From the NCBI RefSeq assembly GCF_000317105.1, contig NC_019693.1:1550001-1614000 (forward strand): 64,000 nucleotides of DNA, written 5' to 3'. Origin of the DNA: Oscillatoria acuminata PCC 6304. Lineage in GTDB: Bacteria; Cyanobacteriota; Cyanobacteriia; Cyanobacteriales; Laspinemataceae. Positions 44,975-52,270 of the stretch are shown in pieces. The stretch's first letter is position 1. The number at the start of each line of letters is the position of its first letter. A model generated the notes under the pieces. The model saw nothing but the letters and a program-made list of their open reading frames with translations. It ran no database searches and was not told where the DNA came from. A program made the translations under genes and the position numbers.

Positions 44975-45307
44975 TTAAGTCTCCCTGGAAGAATCTTCCC
45001 TATCTCGTTCCCGCAAAACTTGAGACAATTTCGGAAAGCGATTATCCAAAACCTTCTCCGATTGTGCCGATTCACTAGGTTTCGGCTTCGGTTTTCTGCT
45101 TGCACCAATAATTGCCTCTGCCAACCCTGAATAGGCTTCGCATAATTCTTCAATTTTCGTAGCGATCGCCGGATTAGAGAGATCTTCCAACTCCCCCATT
45201 TCAGCATTGAGAGACTCTAGCCCTGCCATTGCCCCAGTTGCCTCAAACACCTCCGGTTGATTATCCCAAACATTCAGAAAGTCAGCAATCAGTTTTTCTG
45301 GTTTCAT
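44975..45307 (-). CDS. Small protein between CHAT protease and membrane protein, 110 aa
   Basis: No family recognised. Residues 1-75 are acidic and helical (KLIADFLNVWDNQPEVFEAT, LSNPAIATKIEELCEAYSGL), residues 76-110 are basic, Pro/Lys/Arg-rich and likely disordered (RKPKPKPSES, LRERDREDSS). The split between a helical head and a charged tail fits an adaptor, an inhibitor or a protease substrate. It is 108 bases after the CHAT gene and 4 bases before the membrane-protein gene, all on one strand. Confidence 0.65.
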   Translation of the reverse strand: MKPEKLIADFLNVWDNQPEVFEATGAMAGLESLNAEMGELEDLSNPAIATKIEELCEAYSGLAEAIIGASRKPKPKPSESAQSEKVLDNRFPKLSQVLRERDREDSSRET

Positions 45308-45415
45308 AGTTTCTTCTCCATTCGCTATTGCCCAAGTCCCTGCCGTAGGAACAAGGCCCCGCCCTATCCTTACCCCTAGTCTTGGGGATAAAGATTTTCA
45401 TCTTCTAACCTAATT

Positions 45416-48400
45416 CTACTGTCCAACCGCGCAAAAAGCAGCCCAATAATAGGGAGACTCAAACCGTTTGACATCGAGTTTCGTCTTGTATCCTAATCGT
45501 AAGTAATCGCACATTTCCTCCCGCCGTTGCTCCCCAATCAACCGACAACCCGCAATCCACTCCAACAACTGCGCCACGGTGACTTGCCGCATCCACTCCT
45601 GAGTTTGCTTCACCGCCAATGCCACCGGAGGCTGCTTTTCCCCCAGGAGAGTTTCGTAAAAGTGAATCATAAACATCGCCGTGGATAAATCATTCACCGC
45701 CCATAATGTCCCCAGCACATTGCGCGAACCGGCAAAGAAAAACCCGGCGAGAATGCTGATATATTCATCGCTAGTGGTGGTAATATCCGTGATACCCGTT
45801 TCGCAGGCAGAGAGGGCGACGAGACGACATTGCCGAAAGCGCAGGTTAAAGATTTCTGGCAGAGTCAGGCATTCGCTGGGATTAAACTCACCGCGTTGAG
45901 AACGAATCCGGGGAACACCTTCCTCTGTCGCCGTGGTTTCGGAGAGTTTGGCATCAGCGAGAATCAGTCCCGAGTTGCGGGGATTGGCAAAGTCAAAAGA
46001 ACCGTGACAGGAGAAGTGGACGAAAGCGGCATCTTTTAACAGGGTTGCCGCTTGGTTAAACCCAGTTTTGCTGGCAGCGTCTCCTTTTAACACAGTAACG
46101 GGATGAAATTGAGTTTGAATCGCCTCGACTTCGATATCCGCATAGCGTAAAGTGCTTTCTGTCGTAGGGTTTTGTATCGCAAATAAAGATTTCTCTTTTC
46201 CCCCCTTTCCGAACGGGGTACTAGCTTGTGATAAAGATAACTGCAAAATCTGACTACTGGGGACATAGCGAATCCCTTGGGGGAATTTATCACTGAGATA
46301 TTCTGTCTTAGAAACGGGTAAGGCATGGAGGGGAAATAGATGCAGAAAGCGATAGGGAACTAAGACTAACTCCTGACAGTGAGAGGGAATACGAGAGAGC
46401 AGTTGATCCAGTTTCAAAATCTCCGCCAACCTCTGCAAGTATGAGGGTAACTGCTGCCGCCACTGACGATTATCTGTGTACGCCCTTAAATTATCTGTGT
46501 ACGCCCTTAAATACTCATTCGTCAACCCCGCCAATTCATCTAAGGCACCCTTATCGGTAGAGACAAAGATAGGTTCCCCTTGTCGGGTAACGATAAAGGC
46601 TTGGATGCCTTTACTCGTAAAATACCACTCTACAATAGCAGTATTATCATCCACGAGGGCTTGAATTTTCCGGTACGGGATGGGTTGCACTCGTTGTCCG
46701 AATCGGAATTTCGGGTCATGGGGGGTGATTTCTGCTGCGATTAAAGTATCGATTTGTTGCCGCAACTGGGTGAGTTGTGGCGTTACTTCACTGCTTAAGA
46801 GTTTGGATGATGTACTACTATCTCTCTGCTGCTGGAGGTTCCACAATTTTTGGGATAAAGCATCGTAACGTTCCCACACTTCTGAGGAAACCCCTGGCGG
46901 TTTGAGGCGGGTAGCTGCCATCAATTCCACTAAGTTTCTGGCTTTGCTGCGTTCCGCATATTCCACAGCAGCCGAGTAATTCTCCAATTCTAGGCAGACT
47001 TCGACCATGTTGCCATACAGTTTTTGCCATTTTTCCGCTAATTTCTGCTTGTCTGCCTCACCGCCAATAATGATGTTACTGCGAATCTCTTCTACGGTAT
47101 CAATGGCAGATGCAAAGCTGGTGTAAGATTTTTTAAATTGGGTCCCCTTACGATAGGCAATCCCTAAATTAAATATTATTGTAGCATATCTTTGCGGAAA
47201 CCGTTCTAGAGTGTACACATCCAGGGCTTCTGTATAAGCAGAAATTGCCTTTTTTATGTTGTCATCCTGAGTTCCCTTAATCCGGTAACAGTAAGCCATT
47301 CCTAAGTTATTTTTGGTCATAGCCCAATCTGCGGGAAAATCTGGATGCGTATAAACTTTTAATGCGGCTTGATAGGTAATAATAGCTCGCTCTATATTGT
47401 CCGATCTATCTCCTTTTATCCGGTAATAGTAAGCCAGCCCCAAGTTGTTTTGAGTCATAGCCCAATCTTTGGGGCTGGCTTTACGATTAAGGGCTTTTAA
47501 TGCAAATTGATATGCTACAATACCCTTTTCTAAATTTTCCTCTCGAACTTGTCGCATGGGCTGACAATAAATATTTCCCAAGCAAATGTGAACCTTTGCC
47601 CATTCTTTAGGAAATGCGCTAGGGGTATAGACCTCTAATGCTTTGTTACAAGCCTCAATACCGAGTTTTAGGTTGACTAATTGATCTCCTCGAATAAATT
47701 CACTATAGGCATTCCCTAAGTTAGCTTGTGTTTCTGCCCATTGTTCGGGAAAGGAGGTACGGGTATAGACTTCCAGTGCGGCTTTGCAAGCATCAATGGC
47801 CTGCTGTATATTATCTGATTGCTCTCCTTTGATACGTTTTCTGTAGGCATTCCCCAGGTTATTTTGAGTCCTTGCCCATTTTTCGGGATATGCTTTACGG
47901 GTATAGACTTGCAATGCAAATCGATAGGCCGCAATGGCTTTTTCTATATCCTGCGCCCGATTTCCTGTGATACGATAAAAGTAAGCATTCCCCAAATTAG
48001 ATTGCGTCATTGCCCATTGTTTGGGAAAATTGTTACGACTATAAACTTCTAATGCAGATTGAAAGAATGTAATAGAACGATCCAGGTTCTCCTCCTGCTT
48101 GTCTGTACTACGACAGTAAGCATTTCCTAAATTATATTGAGCCATAGCCCATTCCTCGGGAAAAGTGGTACGGCTATAAACTTCTAAAGTTCTTTGATAT
48201 GCAGCAATGGCTCGTTGTGTGTTGTCTGATGGCTCTCCATTGCTCCGCTCAATATAGGCATTTCCAAGGTTATTGTTAAGTCCTGCCCAATCGTCAGGAT
48301 TTTTGTTTTTAGAAAAGATAGTTAAACTAATTTCATAGCCTACAATGGCAATTTCCAGATTATTGCCTGGACTTCCCCAGGTGAATTTTTGAATTAAATT

Positions 48401-48889
48401 CGCAAAGTTTCCAATATCTACGGCCATAATGACGGCTTGATTTTTTTCGACTTGCTTGAGGGTTTGACTGGCCAAGTCATGCAATATATCAGCCAATTTC
48501 AAATCTAATTTATCAAGGTTCTGTTGCAGCAGGGGATACACCACAGAGGGATTACCTTGACTATCGTGAGTTGCTTGCAATACATCCATTAAAAAGTTGA
48601 AATAGTCTTCCTCTGTAGCATGAGCAGGGGTTTCCCTGGATTCAGGCTCACCGCCAGAGGGTTGCGGGTTGAGAAATGCCGCTACCTGTTGCGCCAGAGT
48701 TCGCAGAAAACCCGCCTTATTCTCTTCCCCTGCCTGCTGCAACTGTTGCGCCACCTGTTCGCACACCTGTACAAATCCTTCATCCACTAACTCCCTAGAC
48801 TGGTTGAGGATTTGCGGGGCCTCGCCATTGGGACAGGTGAGGAGTTGTTGAATCAGGTTGCGATAGGCTTCGATGCGTTGTTCGTTCAT
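45416..48889 (-). CDS. TPR-CHAT caspase-like protease
   Basis: 1157 aa from ATG 48889 (a GTG at 48931 is possible). The N-terminus (MNEQRIEAYRNLIQQLLTCP) is the helical opening common to cyanobacterial CHAT proteins. About nine or ten TPR-like units of ~50 residues run from ~175 to ~615, each with the core Y-NLGNAY. A linker (~640-800) precedes the CHAT domain (~815-1157) with catalytic H962 (HFSCHGSFDF) and C1029 (LVALSACETGI), both intact. CHAT proteases are separase/caspase relatives that cut substrate proteins when a partner or ligand binds the TPR part. A 21-bp tandem duplication (46470-46511) repeats seven codons. It heads the operon with the two following genes. Confidence 0.93.
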   Translation of the reverse strand: MNEQRIEAYRNLIQQLLTCPNGEAPQILNQSRELVDEGFVQVCEQVAQQLQQAGEENKAGFLRTLAQQVAAFLNPQPSGGEPESRETPAHATEEDYFNFLMDVLQATHDSQGNPSVVYPLLQQNLDKLDLKLADILHDLASQTLKQVEKNQAVIMAVDIGNFANLIQKFTWGSPGNNLEIAIVGYEISLTIFSKNKNPDDWAGLNNNLGNAYIERSNGEPSDNTQRAIAAYQRTLEVYSRTTFPEEWAMAQYNLGNAYCRSTDKQEENLDRSITFFQSALEVYSRNNFPKQWAMTQSNLGNAYFYRITGNRAQDIEKAIAAYRFALQVYTRKAYPEKWARTQNNLGNAYRKRIKGEQSDNIQQAIDACKAALEVYTRTSFPEQWAETQANLGNAYSEFIRGDQLVNLKLGIEACNKALEVYTPSAFPKEWAKVHICLGNIYCQPMRQVREENLEKGIVAYQFALKALNRKASPKDWAMTQNNLGLAYYYRIKGDRSDNIERAIITYQAALKVYTHPDFPADWAMTKNNLGMAYCYRIKGTQDDNIKKAISAYTEALDVYTLERFPQRYATIIFNLGIAYRKGTQFKKSYTSFASAIDTVEEIRSNIIIGGEADKQKLAEKWQKLYGNMVEVCLELENYSAAVEYAERSKARNLVELMAATRLKPPGVSSEVWERYDALSQKLWNLQQQRDSSTSSKLLSSEVTPQLTQLRQQIDTLIAAEITPHDPKFRFGQRVQPIPYRKIQALVDDNTAIVEWYFTSKGIQAFIVTRQGEPIFVSTDKGALDELAGLTNEYLRAYTDNLRAYTDNRQWRQQLPSYLQRLAEILKLDQLLSRIPSHCQELVLVPYRFLHLFPLHALPVSKTEYLSDKFPQGIRYVPSSQILQLSLSQASTPFGKGGKEKSLFAIQNPTTESTLRYADIEVEAIQTQFHPVTVLKGDAASKTGFNQAATLLKDAAFVHFSCHGSFDFANPRNSGLILADAKLSETTATEEGVPRIRSQRGEFNPSECLTLPEIFNLRFRQCRLVALSACETGITDITTTSDEYISILAGFFFAGSRNVLGTLWAVNDLSTAMFMIHFYETLLGEKQPPVALAVKQTQEWMRQVTVAQLLEWIAGCRLIGEQRREEMCDYLRLGYKTKLDVKRFESPYYWAAFCAVGQ

Positions 48890-48989
48890 GACAGGGGATA
48901 CAGGAGGGGGATGGTTGTTATTATAACCCACCCTAAGTGACTGGGTTTTGAGATAAACTTGAAGGGTACTGGTTGAATCTTCTCCCCTG

Positions 48990-49325
48990 ATGCTGATTCC
49001 ATACTCGGAGAACGCAGTGGTAGATATCCGTAAACTCCGGGACTACTGCCTTAACCTAGAACATAATGATGGCAAGCACAAGGCACGGCTATTTTTGTCT
49101 ATTCTGGGGATGAGTGCCGATGATGCAGAAGCCTTACGCCAAATTTTGCTAGAGGTTGTTAAAAGTCAAGAAGCACAACTCGGCAGACTCGATGACTTTG
49201 GTCAACGTTACACTCTTGATTTTACAATGGAATGGCAGGACAAAAAGGCAACCCTTCGCAGTGGTTGGATTATCGAGGCGTGTTCCAATATCCCTAAGTT
49301 AACGACTTGTTACCCATTATCCTAG
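48990..49325 (+). CDS. DUF6883-type protein
   Basis: 111 aa. The pattern IPYSENAVVDIRKLRDYCLN followed by H-x-D-G-K-H-K-A-R-x-F and a C-terminal strand region with W-x-D-K-K-A-T-L-R-S-G-W matches DUF6883, a family of small cyanobacterial and other bacterial proteins. The compact H/K/R cluster (NDGKHKARLF) looks like an active or nucleic-acid-binding site. It is followed after 15 bases by a DUF4926 gene, the usual pairing, which resembles a toxin-antitoxin layout. It is divergent from the CHAT gene with about 100 bases between starts. Confidence 0.75.
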   Translation: MLIPYSENAVVDIRKLRDYCLNLEHNDGKHKARLFLSILGMSADDAEALRQILLEVVKSQEAQLGRLDDFGQRYTLDFTMEWQDKKATLRSGWIIEACSNIPKLTTCYPLS

Positions 49326-49340
49326 TAGGAGGCAAAATTG

Positions 49341-49598
49341 ATGAAACCTAAACCCATTAATTTGTTAGATGTCGTCGCGCTTACTGTTGATATTCCTGAA
49401 TACAATTTATGGCAAGGACAAGTGGGAACCGTGGTAGAAGTTTTGGCAAAGGGTGCGGCGTTTGAAGTGGAATTTACGGACTCTCGCACGGGTCAAACTT
49501 ATGAATCGGTTGGTTTACGTCCAGAGCAACTCATGGTCTTACATTTTGAGCCATTATCTCCAGATGCCAAGGCTGTGATGCTGCCTTCCCTATTATAA
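49341..49598 (+). CDS. DUF4926-type protein, partner of DUF6883
   Basis: 85 aa from ATG 49341, chosen over TTG 49338 because AGGAGG (49327-49332) is 8 bases upstream. SH3-like small beta-barrel (LLDVVALTVDIPEYNLWQGQ, VGTVVEVLAKGAAFEVEFTD, GLRPEQLMVL) matching DUF4926. It is translated together with the DUF6883 gene. Its 3' end overlaps by 6 bases the stop of the convergent MazF-type toxin gene. Confidence 0.8.
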   Translation: MKPKPINLLDVVALTVDIPEYNLWQGQVGTVVEVLAKGAAFEVEFTDSRTGQTYESVGLRPEQLMVLHFEPLSPDAKAVMLPSLL

Positions 49599-49940
49599 CC
49601 CCAAACAATAGCGCACTGCTTCTTCAATTTCTAGCATTTTTTCAGAAGATAAGCGGCCTGCTGCTTGGTCTGGAAATCGGGTTGGGTCGAGAGAACGAAT
49701 TTGAAAACAGAGAAATACTGTTTCTAGGGGAAGTCCACTGTCTTCGGGTAAGACTCTGACATTGGTTGGGAAATCTCGGCGAATATTTTCGCCTTTTGTC
49801 CCCACAACTACTGTCACCACTAGAGGCAGTTCATTGAACGCATTGATGGATAAAACTAATACGAGTCGTTTTCCCGCCTGTTCTTTCCCCTGAATCGGGT
49901 TGAGATTGACAAAATAAATTTCTCCTCGTTGAATGGTCAT
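49593..49940 (-). CDS. mazF: MazF/PemK-family toxin
   Basis: 115 aa from ATG 49940. The PemK/MazF fold is clear: IQRGEIYFVNLNPIQGKEQA (loop that binds RNA), KRLVLVLSINAFNE, VVVGTKG, a QIRSLDPTRF segment and a helical end. MazF toxins are single-strand RNA endonucleases that cut at short sequences and stop translation. The cognate antitoxin is encoded 5 bases upstream on the same strand. It converges with, and overlaps by 6 bases, the DUF4926 gene. Confidence 0.9.
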   Translation of the reverse strand: MTIQRGEIYFVNLNPIQGKEQAGKRLVLVLSINAFNELPLVVTVVVGTKGENIRRDFPTNVRVLPEDSGLPLETVFLCFQIRSLDPTRFPDQAAGRLSSEKMLEIEEAVRYCLGL

Positions 49941-49945
49941 CAAGT

Positions 49946-50188
49946 TTATGACCCATCAAGTTCGGCAATAGCAAACTCTTTATCGATCGCTGCAATTTCT
50001 GCTTGAACTTCTGGGTCTTGGGCCATTTCTTGCAGTTGAGATTTTAAAAGTTGGCTGTCATTAAATTTGCTGGACTCTTGGGTTCTAATTTTAATTTGAT
50101 TGACCAATTTATCTAAAAGCCACTGTTGTTCGGAAAGAGATAATTGGCGAATATCCCGAGCAATTTCTAATAATTTAGATGAAACCAT
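49946..50188 (-). CDS. Antitoxin partner of the MazF-type toxin
   Basis: 80 aa, acidic and helical. N-terminal helices (LEIARDIRQLSLSEQQWLLD) look like a short DNA-binding or dimerisation part; the C-terminus (AEIAAIDKEFAIAELDGS) is acidic and probably wraps the toxin. It is not a recognisable AbrB-type MazE, so it belongs to one of the other antitoxin families paired with MazF in cyanobacteria. Its position directly before the toxin and the 5-base gap are the main support. Confidence 0.8.
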   Translation of the reverse strand: MVSSKLLEIARDIRQLSLSEQQWLLDKLVNQIKIRTQESSKFNDSQLLKSQLQEMAQDPEVQAEIAAIDKEFAIAELDGS

Positions 50189-50294
50189 GTGCTGTTCTCC
50201 TTATTATAACCTTCTATTTTATCCGGTTTGAGGGCTGGATGTCAAGGCCCGATCGCCTTTACCAATGGGCTGAATAAAGGGCAGTGCAGTCTCC

Positions 50295-50897
50295 CTACGG
50301 GTTGGCGATCGCACTGGCTAAAATACCGAGAAGTTTAGGCAAGTCTCGAATGTAATATTCAACTAAATCAATCGAGGCAATTTGATTTTCTAGTTTGAGA
50401 AATTTCCAGACGCTTCCGGTGGTGATGACTCCATAGATAGTGGGAATCGAATTGCCTTTCTGTTGATTAAATAATTGGGCGGCAACCATTTCGGCGAGGC
50501 ATTGTCCTAGTCCCGATTTAATGTTATCGTTTTTCGCTTCGACTAGGGTAATGATGGGGGCTTCTATCGAGAGTTGTTCGGCGGAGTGACTAATCAAAAA
50601 GTCACAGGGTCCATTTAATCCCTGGGCTATATCGACGTTAAAGGGGACGCCAGAAAACAAACTAATTTGTAGTTGAAAGTATTTTCTGAGTTCGATTAAA
50701 ATGGGGGCGACTATCATTTCTGAACGGGCTTTTTCGGTGTCGATCGCCAAGGCAAGAGGGACATTATCAGCGAGGGTTTGGGTTAAGTGGTTGCTGCCTC
50801 GGATTTCGGGAATATCGGAAAATAAATCGATTTGTTCGCTGAGGGTTAAGTTGAATTTTGTTCTGATTTCTGTTAAAGTAAAGTCACTGTATGCCAT
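50295..50897 (-). CDS. PD-(D/E)XK-like hypothetical protein
   Basis: 200 aa. The central part contains a D in [10 protein letters not shown] followed by [22 protein letters not shown], matching the D-(x)n-E-x-K pattern of the restriction endonuclease fold, with all three residues intact. This type of protein is widespread in cyanobacteria without assigned function. Helical ends flank the core. It lies 106 bases after the antitoxin gene's start on the same strand side. Whether it is a nuclease or a nuclease-fold binding protein cannot be decided here. Confidence 0.65.
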   Translation of the reverse strand: MAYSDFTLTEIRTKFNLTLSEQIDLFSDIPEIRGSNHLTQTLADNVPLALAIDTEKARSEMIVAPILIELRKYFQLQISLFSGVPFNVDIAQGLNGPCDFLISHSAEQLSIEAPIITLVEAKNDNIKSGLGQCLAEMVAAQLFNQQKGNSIPTIYGVITTGSVWKFLKLENQIASIDLVEYYIRDLPKLLGILASAIANP

Positions 50898-50960
50898 TGT
50901 TTTGGGTTGGTGTATTCGGGGGAGAATGCCTGAAGGCGTTACTATGAACTTGTAGAACGA

Positions 50961-51521
50961 CTAGGATAGGATTTGATTGACGTTGATGGTGATGTCAGGA
51001 AAGGTTTGTAAGGATAGGGTGTCTCCGGGATAGAATTGACTGAGAATTTGATACCCGGTGGCGGTGGGTTGGCGGTAGACTTCTAGGCAGTTTTCGGGGA
51101 GGTTGACTAACCACACTTCGGGGATGTGATGTTCGGCATAGAGGGGAATTTTGATGGTTCTATCGCCCTCTAAGGTGGTGTCAGCAACTTCCACTAACAG
51201 CAAGATATCCTGGGGTTGCGGATGTTGGGTGGCATAGAAATCATCCCGGGGTTGCAGCAAGGTGACATCCGGTTGCGGTTGAGAATTGTTGCCTAGTTGG
51301 ATGGGGTTTTGGGTATCGCAGAATGCTCGTCTACCTAATTTTTCTGACAATAATAACTGTAAGCGTCTGACACAAGCAGCATGACGAGTTCCAATGGGGG
51401 ACATTTCGATGATTTCTCCTCGGATTAGTTCAAGGCGATCGCCTGTCTTGAAAACCCCTATTTCTGCCATTTTACTATAATCATCAACGGTAAATTTATG
51501 CAAAATTAATTGTCCAGTCAT
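50961..51521 (-). CDS. Uma2-family endonuclease-fold protein, copy A
   Basis: 186 aa. Uma2 (DUF820) proteins have a PD-(D/E)XK fold; here the motif elements are QPDVTLLQPRD, LLLVEVADTTLEGDR and IKIPLYAEHHIPEVWLVNLP. It is 53 bases from a second Uma2 gene. The two proteins are nearly identical outside residues ~49-75, where this copy reads RRLQLLLSEKLGRRAFCDTQ. The family is greatly expanded in cyanobacteria and its biological role is not settled. Confidence 0.87.
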   Translation of the reverse strand: MTGQLILHKFTVDDYSKMAEIGVFKTGDRLELIRGEIIEMSPIGTRHAACVRRLQLLLSEKLGRRAFCDTQNPIQLGNNSQPQPDVTLLQPRDDFYATQHPQPQDILLLVEVADTTLEGDRTIKIPLYAEHHIPEVWLVNLPENCLEVYRQPTATGYQILSQFYPGDTLSLQTFPDITINVNQILS

Positions 51522-51574
51522 TTTATGTATTACTCCTAAATCATTCTATAAAATTACCCGTTTGCAGAGGCGAT

Positions 51575-52150
51575 TTAAACCCCTGGCGGTGTTCCTAGAA
51601 TTTGATTAACGTTTATGGTGATGTCAGGAAACGTTTGTAGGGAGAGGGTGTCTCCCGGATAGAATTGACTGATGATTTGATATCCGGTGGCGGTGGGTTG
51701 GCGGTAGACTTGTAGGCAGTTTTCCGGGAGGTTGACTAACCAAACTTCGGGGATGTGATGTTCGGCATAGAGGGGGATTTTGATGGTGCGATCGCCCTCT
51801 AAGGTGGTATCGGCAACTTCCACTAATAGGAAGATATCCTGGGGTTGCGGATGTTGGGTGGCATAGAAATCATCCCGGGGTTGCAGCAAGGTTACATCCG
51901 GTTGCGGTTGAGAATTGTTGCCTAATTGTATAGAATTTTGCGGCCATGCGATCGCTCGATTTCCTAAGCGATTAATGAATAGGTTGATGAGGCGAGCAAC
52001 AGTAGCGGCATGACGAGTTCCAATGGGTGACATTTCGATGATTTCTCCTCGGATTAATTCAACGCGATCGCCTGCCTTCAACACCCCAATTTCTGCCATC
52101 TTCCCATAATCATCAACGGTAAATTTATGCGGACTCAATTGCACACTCAT
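51575..52150 (-). CDS. Uma2-family endonuclease-fold protein, copy B
   Basis: 191 aa, the tandem partner of copy A, with the same motif set (QPDVTLLQPRD, LVEVADTTLEGDR, YAEHHIPEVW). In the variable segment it reads ARLINLFINRLGNRAIAWPQ. A few extra residues (GTPPGV) end the protein. The near-identity of the 3' two thirds suggests recent duplication or gene conversion. Confidence 0.87.
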   Translation of the reverse strand: MSVQLSPHKFTVDDYGKMAEIGVLKAGDRVELIRGEIIEMSPIGTRHAATVARLINLFINRLGNRAIAWPQNSIQLGNNSQPQPDVTLLQPRDDFYATQHPQPQDIFLLVEVADTTLEGDRTIKIPLYAEHHIPEVWLVNLPENCLQVYRQPTATGYQIISQFYPGDTLSLQTFPDITINVNQILGTPPGV

Positions 52151-52199
52151 CTAAAACATTCCTCCCAACTCATTCCATCTATCAAAATTATGCTCCCTA

Positions 52200-52249
52200 G
52201 TCGGTTTCAACCGACTTTAGCTATTAGGCGGGGGTTTAAACCCCCGCCG
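52200..52249. repeat. Double hairpin repeat between clpB and the Uma2 gene
   Basis: GTCGGTTTCAACCGAC (52200-52215) and GGCGGGGGTTTAAACCCCCG (from 52228, palindrome ending at 52249) stand 12 bases apart. This pair is a common dispersed cyanobacterial repeat. Just after the clpB stop it may also end the clpB transcript. Confidence 0.75.
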
Positions 52250-52270
52250 ATTGTGCCGATTCTACAGACC

